Of a DNA stretch of 64,000 bases, positions 11,341-24,384 are shown one piece after another (position 1 is the first letter of the stretch; every line of letters starts with the position of its first letter). Position numbers and translations under genes: made by a program. The notes under the pieces are model-generated. The model saw only the letters and a list, made by a program, of their open reading frames with translations. It was not told the DNA's origin and made no database searches. Source of the stretch: Polytrichum commune (taxonomy: Eukaryota > Streptophyta > Polytrichopsida > Polytrichales > Polytrichaceae); the NCBI GenBank assembly GCA_950295325.1, contig OX485806.1:24614001-24678000 (forward strand). The letters run 5' to 3'.

Positions 11341-12565
11341 TTTGGATTCGGAAATTATACACTAAGCTACAATAGCTAGCATGTGAGTGGTGGTCCCTTC
11401 TCGACTTTTGGGTATTTTGGCACTTACACCACTCAAATATAAATCTATATTTAAGGTCAAACAACGAGTTTGACACATCTATCTTATGAAGTTTAGATGT
11501 CAATGAAAATAGATGTGTAGACTTGCAGTAAGGTAAGCTGTCCTATTATCAAGTGGGGCGCCCTTTCATTGAGCTCTAGGGAACACATTCAAAAAATAGG
11601 TCATACGGTTCCCAAAGTTCCCAATGTAGTGAACTAATGAGGGAGATTTAGAAGCACTTGCATGGGAGAGGCAAGTACCAAAAATAAGAACCCAATCTAT
11701 CTAATTATGACAAGGTAAGCATTGTTTCAAAGACAAAGATAATTCCTTCCTATTCCTTTGCTATTATTGGTTGGCAAGGGTGTTGGATATAGGACACTTG
11801 GTGAGAGTATTTAGAAGCAAGTTAATGTGTAATTAGCTCATTAGGTGTTGGTTCCAAGACACATGATGAGTGTGTATACATAAACTTAGAGGTAATAGAT
11901 AGACCATCATTGATTCTATGATAGGAGTTGTTGATTTCTGAAATGAGACCTTTTGAGATGTATTATAACAAACTCTAGCATAATACTTCAAAAATTCATA
12001 ACTAATTAAAAAATAATAAAATAAATTCTAGAAAATAAAGACATAATTTTATTTGGTACCTCTACATGGGAGAAAAACAAATTCATGCCAAATGCCAATG
12101 CCAATGTAAATTATATATATATATGTTGAAGATGTAGTCTTCTATATAATAGGGCAACTTACCTTATGTATTTGAAATTGTATGTCAATAAAATTTTTAA
12201 ATGAAATTTTAAGGAAGAAAATGTAACTCATTGGTTGAGACCAAATGGCAATGTGGTGTGGTGTGTATGTATGCGCCTAGGGGTTGAGCTCTTCGTAGGA
12301 AACCTAAATGACATGTGTGGGTGGCTATGAAATAAAACCCCTTATATACGAGAATTTTATAAAGGAAATCAATGTATATGTACTAATGGTAGGCTAGAAA
12401 ATGGACTAATTTATTTATACTAAGCATTTCAATTTAATGTGATAAATGCCTTCATTACATACAAAAATTTAGAAATCATGAAATAAATAGCCTTTACATA
12501 TACAAGTCATTGGGAACTCTCACCATATGACAACAATGAATGAAAATGTAAATTAGATGAAACTA
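11341..12565. other. Gene-free AT-rich DNA
   Basis: No gene or element recognised apart from a short (AT)n tract near 12113-12125. Confidence 0.55.
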
Positions 12566-12783
12566 CACTATATATGATATTTAGTGTCACTTACTATTTG
12601 GATATACATAGTGCTATATCTTTTTATTATTGATGTAATTGTCTACCAAGTAAGTGTCACATTTGCCCAAACAATCAATTTCACATTTGTTGGTCAAATA
12701 TGAGGTATATAGTAAATAAATAAATAAATAAATAACATTTCATAATTATAAATAGTAAGTGACACTAAATATCATATTTAGAG
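12566..12783. mobile_element. MITE family A, copy 3
   Basis: About 218 bp between TA dinucleotides. Left end CACTATATATGATATTTAGT; the right end is nearly complementary. It is the best preserved copy of family A. Its ends resemble family B (ATATTTAGTGT), so A and B probably share a mobiliser. It carries a (TAAA)n run near 12712-12733. Confidence 0.8.
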
Positions 12784-13084
12784 TAGCACATTTATTGTCA
12801 ATTTTTTCTCTAAACCTTAGAGCCCCCTTTTGTGAATCTACATTTACTTCAAAATTCTTAGTAGTCTTTTTAAATGTGCACAATAGAGAAAAAAAATACC
12901 TTTCTCTTATGTATATTATGTACGGTAATGCCTCAAATAATACCTCTTATTTACACTCACAATAGTTTATACATGGTATGAAGAGTCCACATGTGTGTGT
13001 GTGTGTCTTGTGTGTGTTTTGTTTATTTGGGAGGGGGGAGACACTTTAAGATTGATGGATCTTAAATGATTCTTTTTTCAAATA
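12784..13084. other. Gene-free DNA with a GT microsatellite
   Basis: Contains an interrupted (GT)n tract at about 12994-13018. A 68-codon frame spanning 12759-12965 starts inside the MITE and has no recognisable domain. Confidence 0.5.
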
Positions 13085-13400
13085 GCCCACTTTTGCTAGG
13101 ATATGAAACTTGCGATTAACACGAGATGGTTAGCAGTTCCAAATCGAGCATGTCATAGCCACTTTCCTCATAAGTTTTGGAGCTCATATGAGTATCTTAT
13201 TTATTATCAAAGTGATGATTCTCATGTTCAGTAAGTGGTCATACTCTACATCCCCCCAACTATGTTGATTATTAAGCTTCTAATGATCATTACAAAATTT
13301 TAAGCACACAATCCAATCTCTTGTAAAAACACGTTCTTTTAGTATCCTTTCTTGGAGCCACACTTAAACACCTACCACTCAAATATAGTTGTCCAACTGA
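13085..13400 (+). repeat. Interspersed repeat R4 copy
   Basis: Carries CGAGATGGTTAGCA, CCATAGCCACTTTCCTCATA and the TTGGAGCTCATATGAGTATC segment of R4, then a tail matching the inverted copies at 2500 and 32530 in reverse orientation. Confidence 0.65.
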
Positions 13401-13667
13401 TAGAAGGAACTAAAGTAGACACATGTAGCTCATATTGCAGTGCTCGTGTTCATTGACCACACGTGATTCAGATGATATTAGAATTTGATGAATTCAAGTG
13501 CACAAGACTCCTTTTGGAATCGCTAATTTAAAAGAAATCCTCTATGTTTGAACATGTGGAAGACCTCACTACCACTACACAAGCCCCCTACAACACATCC
13601 TTTCTCATCAATTTGTTTGTAAATCCACCACAATGGTACTAAGTTAACAACATTTTCAGCAACTGTC

Positions 13668-13919
13668 ACTATATTCGTTAATTTGGGACTTTTTCGGCAT
13701 TTTGAGACAGTTACAAATATAAGAACATTGATAAAATCACACAGATATTGGAGAATGTTGTAAGATGCAAATACTTTGAAGTGGGTGTTCATATCAAAAA
13801 CCCAATTGAGAACTCATATCAAAATGATTTAGGTAGGACGACCCAAACATTAGACCATGTTGTTGTGGTCCATATATTAATTTGAGACAAGAGAAAGTCT
13901 CAAATTAACGAATATAGTT
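13668..13919. mobile_element. MITE family C, copy 1
   Basis: A 252-bp non-coding element with terminal inverted repeats of about 26 bp: left CACTATATTCGTTAATTTGG, right the near complement ending AACGAATATAGTT. A second copy lies at 14363-14606. Confidence 0.75.
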
Positions 13920-14362
13920 ACACATAATGTGTTGTGTGGGACTTGTATGGTGATAGTGCCGTAAGTGCTCAGAGTGTTTGTTATAGGCACTTCTACTTTA
14001 CCATTTATTGCTTTTGAAGATGGAAGGCCTTCACATACATGTAGTGAGCTAAAAGAGTCAAGTTGAAAGATGCAGTTAAATGTAAATACATATATAATTT
14101 ACTTTAATTGTTATTGTGACACTGTTAGAAATGTTTGTTGATGCTCACAAACCAAGGAACAAGGAGAACCGACAATTGCATATTGAAATGACAAAAACGC
14201 CGGCCCAAAATTTCAACTGTTGGAGAAAGACCAATCATCATATGATACCTTTTTCTTCTTAAGGCGTGGCTAATGGTCCACTCCGAAATGTTGATGAACT
14301 TTAATAAACTACTGTGACAAATGGGTCCAAATAAATGAAATTGCTTTATAAGTTTCACATAT
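13920..14362. other. Spacer between two family-C MITEs
   Basis: No supported gene. Because both flanking MITEs share ends, 13668-14606 also has matching inverted ends as a whole. Confidence 0.5.
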
Positions 14363-14606
14363 CATTATATTTGTTAATTAGACATTTTGGAAAGTCTCAA
14401 AATAAATGCAAATGGTTTAATATCTAGTTCAATTTCTTATTGTGATGACATGTATTTTTGTGCCAAATTGGTTAGTGCCGCCCATGCAAATCGTTTTACT
14501 AAGTCACATTGAATATATTTTTGGGTTTTTCTTGTTCTTTATTTGAAAACCATGTCCTTAAATAGTCTCAAAATGATGAAAAAGTCTCCAATTATTGAAT
14601 ATAGTG
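14363..14606. mobile_element. MITE family C, copy 2
   Basis: A 244-bp element whose ends (CATTATATTTGTTAATTA on the left; complement of CACTATATTCAATAATTGG on the right) match family C with several differences. It is more decayed than copy 1. Confidence 0.7.
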
Positions 14607-14865
14607 ATACATGTGGAAGTCAAATATTTTACATATATTCTCATGAACTGTTTGGCTCAACATTTTGAGAATGAAGCATAGTTGATCACTCATCCAAGTG
14701 AAGAAAGGTTATCGAAACTTCTTCCCAATCTTTATCTATGGAGATGCAAGATTATCCATAAATCTTGAATTTTGTCCACGACTTGATTGGTTTCGACTGA
14801 TAACCAACTTGAAGAGATGGACGACTCGCCGTTTCCGTGGCTTGTCATGCACTCTTCTCTCACTA

Positions 14866-15171
14866 TACTAATAGGATATTTAGTGTTTGATACACTGTAT
14901 AAAAATGCATACACTAAATATCAATAACCCTATGAAAGTAAGTAACATTAAATGTAAACTCAAACACTAAATATCAACTATGGTAATATGTGGAAGTTAC
15001 ATGTTTGAATTTAGTGTTAGTAAGGACATGAAAAAAAAATACAATAAAGGAGGTGGCAGTAGGGAAGGTAGCGGCACATTTATGTCTAACACTAATTGTC
15101 AAGGACTTGAAAATTAGTGTTGAGCAGGGTAGGGTGGTAACAACACTAAATATAATCAAACACTAGTCATG
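14866..15171 (-). mobile_element. MITE family B, copy 2, inverted
   Basis: About 306 bp, the reverse-orientation relative of 11010-11312. The interior stretch (TGGTAATATGTGGAAGTTA, GTGTTGAGCAGGGTAGGGT) is the complement of copy 1. The ends have drifted; the element is flanked by TA. Confidence 0.8.
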
Positions 15172-15289
15172 TAGTCCATACTTTCAACATGAGAATTTGT
15201 AAGATGCCAACCAATGCGATAACAACACGTGGCAACTTTCTTCCCCCCAATTTCTTTTGATTCATGTCAAAGAACCCAATCGTCGGCAA

Positions 15290-15515
15290 GCATTTGGAGA
15301 GATTTTAAGCACGGTCGGTCGAAATCCAAGTGTTTCCAAGTCCAACCACTTACATGTTGACATCTTCCGGTTTTTTTCTTTGTTGAATTGGGGCAAATTC
15401 TATACATTCCTCTAAAACGATCGGTAATTTTCCTCAAGTCTCGAACCTCGACCGGTTTTTCCATCTAAGCTCAATCGGTTCATCTCTGCTTCTCCGCGTT
15501 CATTGATCATAGGCA
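15290..15515 (+). repeat. Interspersed repeat R1, copy B
   Basis: Holds CCAAGTCCAACCA, ACATGTTGACATCTTCCGG, GGTAATTTTCCTCAAGTCT and CGCGTTCATT in R1 order. No inserted MITE. Confidence 0.75.
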
Positions 15516-18339
15516 ACTCTCGGGGGGTGGGGGGGTAGTCATTGGTTGGAGTAGCAATATACGTGCGAACAAATGATAGGGTATTTTAAAAACATGGGGG
15601 CAAAAAATTATAAATGGACTTAAAAGTAATATAGGGTATCAAAAATGACACTGGACATCTTTAAAGTACTATAGGGTATGGAATAATAGGTAATTCGGAA
15701 TTATAAGTAATGCAAGCCATTTTTCTATTAACCCAAAGTAGAAATTTACATAATGATAGCATGTGAAAAAAAGATAAGGATTGAAAGTAATACCCCCCTA
15801 TAAAATAGTGGTTGTTCGCACCTATATCCTTAACTTTTTAACACACTGCCCCCCCCCCCCCCCGAGAGGCAACTCTACATAGGTGGTAGTTTGTGAAGCA
15901 ATGATTGTCTACGGAGGGAAAGCAAAGTTACTTAAGTGGCACAGCAGCTCGAAGAGGAACGTCACGTTCGACACCCATTAAAAGAGAAGTACTTACATTT
16001 TGTTATTATAAGCTCCGAGAGTCCTTGGTACTCCGCTACCCTGTGATTGTTCCCAACTTCAGTGGCATTAAGTGCCAAGTAGAGCTCCTTGTGAGGGTGT
16101 TGGGATGTCATTCTCTCCAAAAGAACATGTTGTTGCGGCTCGTAAACTTGAACAACAATTGATGATATTGAGGGTACACCGGATGATGGGTTTCATTTGA
16201 CATCACACTTGCAAATTTCCAACTACACACGATGTGACGCTCGGGGTTCATGTATACTTGGTGAATTATAGTATACTAATTTACACCGTAGAGGGCTCGG
16301 TAGGTAAATCAACCTAGAATAGTGAACCCCTCCCCCGGCTTCGCCACTTGTCATTCTTACATTGGTCAAGATCCAGTTGAGTCATATGTGGAAACTGTAG
16401 TTTTGAAACTAGTAAAATCGAAATAGAACGGCCTTTGAGATATGCGACACGATTGTTTATTTTGATATTTATTTTATTATATTTAAAAAAATAGGAGTTG
16501 ATCAGTTTGTGGATTCAAAGACATTTCATCTTGGTTGGCACGAATTGGAAAGTTGATCAAATGTTGAAATTTTCTTGATGTCATGAGGATTTCAGACTTA
16601 ATTGAATATGACCCATTTTTGTTGGTGAATATTTTTGTTGTGCAAGTATCTAGGTTCGATCCGGTTGTCAGTAAGGGTACATGTATGGGTATAAAATATT
16701 TGAGCTGAGTAAAATCACTCCTTTCACTACAAAATTGATTAATAGTTGTAGATATATCTTCGCAAAACTCCATGAATTCACCTATATATCTTTGGGATAT
16801 TTTATGATTGTTTTCAAACAACTTGATGATCTGCTAGGTGTGAATGTCTGAGTTTTCTTCCAATACCCTTTACCCACTACACCTTGTACACCTAATACTG
16901 TGGTTTATCATTTAAAATTACATGAAAAATCAATACTTTTTTACTGATGATATCTTGTTTTAACTTAAGTCACATAAATAGTGTACACATCGAGAAGCAT
17001 AGCATAAAACACTTAATAAATGATGACACTCTTAGTAAAACGTCATACCAATGTGTAACTCCAAATGGTAAACTACAATAATAGGTGTATAAAGCACTAG
17101 GATATCAAAAATTTAAAACAATACTCACACAACACTGGCAGGAGAGCGTGTGAAAGCTGGAGTGGTGTATGTGACCTACTCACCACCTCCAATTGGTTTC
17201 GCCTGTTAATGGACAGTGATGCATATACTCTTAAAAATAAAGATAATAAGGAATTTTAAAAATAAAAATTTGGAATAAGAAGCCTTTCAAGACGGTGTGC
17301 TTCGGTACCTCAAAGTATAAGTGTTGATTGTATCCACTCATTGTGCACTCATTATCCATCATTTGGTGTCCTTGAAGATCATAAAACAATTTAAAGCTGA
17401 AAAGGCCACAGAAATGTCCTCTACCTCGTAAGGCTTCCTTGGCTGTCCTGAAATACTAAGTATTTGTGTCCTGAGCCCGTTTGCATGCGTTCCATGAAGC
17501 CTCAAGGTGTGCTTGTTGGTTGGCAACTAAGCAACCACCATGCAAGATACCCATGCGCACTCTATGCGTGATGAAAATGGTCACTTACATAACATTATTA
17601 AGATGTGGGGTCTTGCTCTCTTTTCTAATACTGGGTATGACCTCCATGTTCTACAATGTTTAAGATATATCAATCGTTGATACGTATCTGCTAGCTCAAA
17701 TTTAAACAGAATGGCTTGCAATGTTAGGGATCTGAACGTTTTCTTCCCGGTTTTGATTCTTTGCATGCTGGGCGCACAAAACAGGCTTGACTGATGTTAT
17801 GATACGACATGGTGGATGTAGTAGTTGAAAAATTAGATAAGGTAGACCTAGACCTAGACCACCTTTTTCTGGTAACTTCTCTTACTAGAACACCTATGTT
17901 TCAGTGGATGATGAGGTTAGGTGTGGCTGCAAGAACAAATACCAAAAAGATATACATGTGTTTAAAATCTAGTTAATATGAGCATATTAATAAGACAAGG
18001 GGAAAAAAACCAATCCAAATTCTAAACCTTAAAAAAAAAACCTGATCATTTCAGAAGTCCAATGACATATACTTTTCTCTAATTCCTTAAGGCACTAGCA
18101 ATGGTGATCTACTCCATCATTCCAACTAGCTTTGGAAAACTTAGGATCATGATCAGTTGTTTCCAAATTCTCCCCAACGGTTGGCATTGATCAGCTACAA
18201 ACTTCTGTTTTATAAATCCACACATTGACATCATCTTGATGAAGAAATTCCACGTACAGGTATTGATCTTGCGGGATAATGGGTCGGAGTGCTTCAAGGA
18301 AAATGTGACCCGCTACTTAGATTCTATCCAAAGTAGGTT
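15516..18339. other. Gene-free DNA
   Basis: No recognised gene. A minus-strand frame at 16483-16821 (112 codons) has no known domain. G-rich (about 15522-15536) and C-rich (15849-15863, 15 C) runs occur. The block is otherwise AT-rich spacer. Confidence 0.45.
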
Positions 18340-18575
18340 GAGGGCAGTGTCCGGGGAGTTTTTGGACATAATTGGTCGAAATCCTAGTAGTGTTTCCAAG
18401 GCCAACCGTTTACATGTTGTGATCTTTCGGTTTTTTCATATTAATTTGGAGGATATTCCCTAGATTTCTCCAATATGTTTGGTAATTTTCATGAAGTCTT
18501 GAATTTCAACCTGTTATTTCTCGAGCTCAATTGGTTCATCTATAGCTAGCGATTGGTTTTGCCTGTTCATTGGTT
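18340..18575 (+). repeat. Interspersed repeat R1, copy C
   Basis: R1 motifs in order, including CCAACCGTTTACATGTTG, GGTAATTTTCATGAAGTCTT and GGTTCATCTATAGCTAGCGA. This copy is an empty site for the MITE found in copy A. Confidence 0.75.
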
Positions 18576-19964
18576 GAGGGAGACTTGAATTACAACAACC
18601 ACGGATACCCATGGCATCAAGAGATGCTGACTGAGCATACTGAAGGGCTGGTCACATGGTCTAGTTTTGCTGCTTTGCAGTTGTTTTTAGCCACTGGGGA
18701 GGTAGGGCAGCTGTGCTAGTGGCTGTACAACATAACAAAAAATGGCTAGAGCCAAGGCAAGTCTCCATGTAGGCTAAAAAAGAAAATACAAATAAAGATT
18801 TTGTTTTACCCCAATGCAATAAACACATTGCTTGTGTTTTACCCAACAATGTAAATTCTTTTTAATCATGTTTCTTTACCATTTTTTTTCATTGTTGCAT
18901 TTAGTTTTTTACTTCTAATTGTTTCAACCTAGGTCCTTCAAGAGCTGCCTAGGCCATGTGCCCAACCCTTGAGACTTTGCAAGCTAGCTAGCTAGGGACA
19001 TAATTTAAAAGAGTAATCATTCAAGAAAGGAACTAATTTAGCCTTAGGTGATACTTTGGGTCCTCTTGGCCTTGTATTTTTTTGGAGAATGATTATTAGA
19101 TTGTTTCATTTATCTCAAAAAAAGAGAGCCTTAGCATGTGACACTATGGACAATATTATACGTTTGTATAATTAATTGAAAAATGATGATTCAAGTACAT
19201 TTCAGACATACATCTTAGTGTGGACCAAAATAATTCTCTACAACCCATATTAATTTAGAGCCCATGCAAAATCTCTAGTTCAAAATTAGTGTTGGTCACA
19301 TGACTTTTTTTTGCAGGTAATTGAATCTTGATGTGGGTGGCTATTTTTATTTTATGCTACTTTTATCATTGAACCAATACTCAAGGTGCTAATCGGAAGC
19401 CTCTAAGAAGACATCAAGGGAATACCTTGGGTCTTTTGTCCACATTGGCAAAACTAGATAATATCAAGTGTGGGTTGTGGCCTACATGAATTATGATGAT
19501 TTTCATATGAATATTCCATCTGTACTAATAGAATTATTTAGTGTACTTACTCCCATGTGGGAAGGATAGAAACCCACAAGAATGCAGGTATGTATCCTGT
19601 ATGCATACCCAAAACCAACACTTGGTTTAATACCAACACCCAAATATCTTTCACACAAGAAACATACCGATGATGTAAATATGCACCACATGGATATATA
19701 GGTGTTGATTTTAGCGGGTCGCCTACCAATAAAACTTTAAACTCTTATAATTTTTGCATACGGTATCCGAACAATGCTTCTTTTATTATTTCTTGGGCAT
19801 AATTAAAAAGGGGTTAGAATGAGAGGACAAACAAGTTTTAAGGAAGGTAGATCTACTTTGGGTCACATCCTTACATTGTGTGTTTTATTTGAACAAGAGA
19901 TATTTGCAAGTTAATGTCTCTATTCTTGTTTTGTTGTTTTCCAAAAAAACTTAAGATATAGTCT
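18576..19964. other. Gene-free DNA
   Basis: AT-rich spacer. Near 19519 a stretch (CTAATAGAATTATTTAGTGT) resembles one end of MITE family A/B, but no partner end was found. Confidence 0.45.
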
Positions 19965-20345
19965 TGTGTGACAAGCTTTGGGAACGCCTTCAATGATTAG
20001 GGTACCACCTCATTTACAACATGCTGTAAAAGCCATATACACCGAAGTCTACGCAAAAGTTCGAATAAATGATGAGACACATGGTGAAGTAATATCCAAC
20101 ACTAGTGTTAAATAAGTTTGTTCCCTCTCCCCCACACTATTTGGCTTGTACATTGATGAACTTGAAACATAGTATCAACATGTATTGAAATGAGATTGAC
20201 AAGTATTCTCCGTGTTTATTTAAGATAGTGGTTGACATTCTTCTTTATGCTCACGGTGTTGTTCTACTCTCTAGATCATGAGCAAGCCTCTAGAGACTTT
20301 TGAACAAGCTAAATGAGTTTTGCATAGTGAAAGTAAAAGTTGGAG
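19965..20345 (+). pseudogene. LINE reverse transcriptase fragment
   Basis: Conceptual translation in shifting frames recovers reverse transcriptase blocks typical of plant non-LTR elements: an LWERLQ-like stretch, a PPHLQHAVKAIY-like stretch, SPTLFGLYIDELE, then ILLYAHGVVLLS where active elements have YADD. Stops and frameshifts interrupt it, the catalytic YADD is lost, and neither an endonuclease domain nor a poly(A) tail is visible. It is an old internal fragment. Confidence 0.7.
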
Positions 20346-20636
20346 GAGAATTCACAGGGTTTATGCAGAGAACTAGGACATATATTTCGCAGGGTTTAAG
20401 TGGGCAAAGCAGGCTAGAACTCACGAGGACAGAATGATGATGATGTTGTTTAGATTTTTTCTACGATTTGATCATGAGGATCTCACGAGACATGGTTTGA
20501 GGCCAGGCTGATGTAAAATAGGGAATCCATAGCTTATACTAGCTAGAGCCCTGCAGCAGGTGGTTGTGATCGAACTAGGTGAAGTCTGTCGACGTTGTTG
20601 ATCTCATATGATCATATGGGAATTAGCTGCAGGCAT

Positions 20637-21487
20637 CCCGGGGTTGCAACTCTCCCATTTGGAACAGCTGTTTTATCATTTCTAATACTTCAAGTAGATT
20701 GCTGATTTGTTACTTCCCAAAAAGAGCCAACATGCTTGGAAAGAGGGCATTCGGAGGAATCCACTGATACAATTTGTGTCTAAATAAGAGAAAGTTGCAT
20801 TTCCAAATGTTGTTCTTAAAACCCAATCAAAAGCAGTTTAGTTATTATTGTTATTCTTCTTCTTAAAAACACAGCTCATACATCATACATAGGTAGCTAG
20901 GTGTTGAATTTCACTTCTAAGAAAACTTATAAAAACTTCAATAATTTATAGTCTTTACGATGCTTATAATTGGAAAGAATTTCCAAAATAGTAATGCTTC
21001 TTAAAGAACGGTTTTAGCAACTCGAATTCAATTTCTAAAGACAGTGACCGCTTTTAATGGTACAGATGGGCTTTGGGTGGCAGCTCTCTGTAGCAATCGT
21101 AGGGTCACCGTTTTTAGAAAGTGGTTTGGAGCTGCGAACTGTTCTTTAAGAAGCGTTATTATTTTGGAATTGCTGTCGTATTGTAAGCATTGTTAAGACT
21201 GTAAATTTTGAAGAAATTTTATAAAGTTTCATAGAAGTGAAATTCAACACCTAGCTATGGAGGATGGACGATGACCTGTGTTTAGAAAAAGAACTGCTTC
21301 TAATTGGGTTCAAGAATGGCATTTGGAAACTGTGCACACCTTCTGTAATTCAGACACAAATCATACCAATGGATTCCTCACAATGACGTCTTTCCAAGCA
21401 TGTTTCTCCTGTTTGTGAAGCAACAGATCAGCAATCCGGTAGAATTTTTAGAAACAACTGCTCTAAGAGGGAGAGGCATGAAGAGGG
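20637..21487. mobile_element. Palindromic pair of family-D MITEs
   Basis: A left copy (20637 to about 21080) is followed head-to-head by an inverted copy (about 21085-21487), making an ~850-bp imperfect palindrome. Shared family-D motifs are GGGGTTGCAACTCTCCC at the outer left end, TGCTTGGAAAGAGGGCATT, GGTGTTGAATTTCACTTCTA and TTCTTAAAGAAC. The centre reads near GGGTGGCAGCTCTC. It is non-coding. Confidence 0.75.
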
Positions 21488-22266
21488 GAATCTGGACGTC
21501 GTTGTCGATGTGGAGCTAGCTGGGCGAGAGTGGGCCCGAGGGATGGAAGGCAAATTGGAGGAGGGAGACAAATTTACTGAAGCCACTACGGAGGATCACA
21601 GATGAGTGACCCACCGAATCACTGCTCAGACCTGGTCGAAGTGACAAGACAAAGACTCGCAATCGACCGACCGAGCTCAACAACGACGACGCTACTCATG
21701 TAGCTGCACAGCTAGTCACATACAGACACATATAGATACATTACACACATACATAGCTGCAGCTAGGACTGAGTTTCTGGTCCAGTCATATATTTGCTCA
21801 AACATTATTCCTCTCACGAGAGCTAGAATTAAGCAGCAGCTGCATGCATCGAGGGTCTCGTAGCCGATCCTACAATACCTACAGATATGGACATATAAAC
21901 TAGCATAAATGATACAAGTTATATAACTGCCTACTGTATTTAAAGAGCCTGCAGGTGCCATTATTGGAGTACTATACATGGATCGACGATGGCAAGATGC
22001 ACTACCTACAGTATCTTCATTCTTTGTACCAATCCACATAGATAGTAGACTTCCTGCAACATCTATATATATACATACATACATACATATATATATATAT
22101 ATATGCAACCTGCGAGCAATGAATCTTGAAATGATTATGCTAGGTTATTGATTAACTTAGCCTCTTTGATGTTCAGCTTATTAACGACTTAGACTCTCTG
22201 AAGTACAGCTATATATTTCAATCAGCAGCAGTCTGGCGATATGCATGTACATTGTAAGTTATCCTT
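21488..22266. other. Gene-free DNA with a microsatellite
   Basis: Contains an (ATAC/AT)n microsatellite at about 22063-22104. The minus-strand open frame across it (21716-22108) is largely translated microsatellite and is not a gene. Confidence 0.5.
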
Positions 22267-22680
22267 AGGGTGGCAACGAGTCTCCCTTTTGGAAGAGTTG
22301 TTTCTAAATAACTTCTAATACTTCTGTTGTATTGGTGATTTGTTCTTTCAAGAAGCGGAGAAACATGCTTGGAAAGAGGGCATTGGAAGGGATCCATTGA
22401 GAGGATCCATGTGCCTGATATAGAAAAGGTTCACTTTCAAATGTTGTTTAAAAAAAGAAATTAGAAGTAAATTTTATGAAACACTCGGGGATTCACCATT
22501 TAAATCCTCTAGGGTGTTGAATTTCAATTCTAAGTTTTTTTCATAAAGATTCTTAAAAATATTTAGTCCTAAAAATGCTTATAATCTGACAGTAGCTCCC
22601 AAATAAATGGTTTAGCAGCTCCAAACCAAGTTTCAAAGATAGTAAACCCCTGCGAGTGCGACAGATTGTTGCCACCCCAG
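22267..22680 (+). mobile_element. MITE family D, isolated copy
   Basis: A 414-bp non-coding element with clean terminal inverted repeats, AGGGTGGCAAC and GTTGCCACCCC, inside a longer imperfect inverted match (TTATCCT and AGGATAA outside). It is the best reference copy of family D. Flanking sequence contains a diverged direct repeat (ATCAGCAGCA(G/A)TCTGGCGA). Confidence 0.8.
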
Positions 22681-23079
22681 GATAAGAATCAGCAGCAATC
22701 TGGCGAGATGTAAAGACTGTAAATTTTGAAAATCTTCCTTAACCAGAATATAGATCTGAAACTGATTCAGTGTTTGCACAAATTCTTCACATTATATTCT
22801 ACTTACATCAATTGGTAGATGATGTGGACTGGACTACAGCTGAATCCACATGGCCATAACAACAACGGAGCTAGAAACCACCATGGTCACTTATAGCCTC
22901 ATGAGTTACCTACAAACCTTGGTCGATGTAACTAGCATAGAAATTGTATTTAAAGAACCTGGCAACATTATTGGTGTACTCTGTAATAGGAAGATGCACT
23001 AGTTACAGTATCTTGATTCTGTGTACAATTGCACATAAGGTAGACGTGTGTTATTTGGACGCTTTTCTCTTTTCACCCA

Positions 23080-23285
23080 CTTCTCATAAGATATGAAACA
23101 GAGAATTAATGTGAGTTGATAAGCAAATCCAAATCACGCCCATAGCCCTTTGCCTCTCAATTTTTAGAGTGCATGTAAATATCTTATACATTATCAAAGT
23201 GAAGATTCTTGTGCTCATTAAATGGTCATATATAGGTCCCTCCAATTATGTTGGGTATAGAGCCTAGAATAGTCAACATATTTTA
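23080..23285 (+). repeat. Interspersed repeat R4 copy
   Basis: R4 motifs AGCAAATCCAAATC, CATAGCCC and ATTATCAAAGTGAAGATTCT in the same order as 13085-13400. Confidence 0.6.
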
Positions 23286-24384
23286 AGTAGGTGTGTAATA
23301 ATCAGTCACTTGAAGACGAAAAATAAATTCATGTAAATCCTCAAGCATAATATAGATCAAATTCGATGTTTGCGTGCGTGATTTTGCACATATGGTACAT
23401 GTAGCGGAGATCTAGACTAACAACAAGTGACAGACTTGTCAGGTTCAGTAATATATGGTTAATTAGTTTGTTTTTCAAGAGACTGGTAAAGATTATTATA
23501 GAGTGATGCCTGGTTCAACGCTTTGAGTGCTGAAAGCTAATTGCCAGGTTGGCTTAACCTAGGTCTTGACCAATGTGAATACGACACGTGACCACACACA
23601 CACACACAACCTTTTTTTCGATCCAGGCAGCACCCACCATATGGTAAGCAGCGCCCATGAAAGGAATATTCAAGAAGACTGGCTATCAAAATTACAGCTT
23701 AGAACAGATCAGGGATACATCAGGCAGACCAAATGCCACCATTAAATTACCAGCTCCAACCTTTATGCTGGGCTAATGTCATGGTGAGTAGGTTGACAGA
23801 AGCTCAAAGAACGACTGTAACTTCATTTAAATTCAAGTTGATCTTTACAACCTCCGCATGCTCTAGCTAGCTCTACGGTGAGCATGTAAACATAGCTAGG
23901 GCGTACTATATTGCTAATATGCAGAACCGACTCTCCTGCAACCCTAGCCTCTTGCTGGTGTAGCTAGCTAGTGTGCACAGAATCAGATCATACTTTACTG
24001 CTGCCATGTTAGCCAGGCTTAACTCATTCGATTCCCAACTGTTAGGGTCAACGCTGTTCGATCAGCATCCTGCCAATCTAGCTAGTTGATAGTTGATCGA
24101 TCAATTTATTGGGTGCGGAGGATCAGGATCAGTAGGTAACACCTGCACTCATTCAATTCAATTCTGTTCCATCCAAGTGATATGTCGGCAGTTGGACGTC
24201 AAAACCTGCAGCCTAGCTATGAATCAGAACTAGAACAGTTAGTAAATACAAATTACTGCAGGGGAAGCAATTAAGTGTTTGCTCAATCCTTGAAATATTA
24301 ATGCTTGCTGGAGTGGGTACTCATTTCGACTAGGAGAAGCAAAGACACCGATACCAGATCTATCAGTGAAGCTGGTCCATCATC
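23286..24384. other. Gene-free DNA
   Basis: No gene recognised. CTAGCTAG-rich stretches and a short (CA)n tract near 23594 are present. Confidence 0.5.

Noticed and set aside
16483-16821. 112-codon minus-strand frame
   Set aside because: Long for AT-rich DNA but without domain, promoter or paralogue; left unannotated as a gene.
19515-19740. Possible additional family A/B MITE
   Set aside because: Only one end resembles the family; no matching inverted end was found.
21716-22108. 130-codon minus-strand Cys/Tyr/Ile-rich frame
   Set aside because: Starts in an (ATAC/AT)n microsatellite and has no family features.
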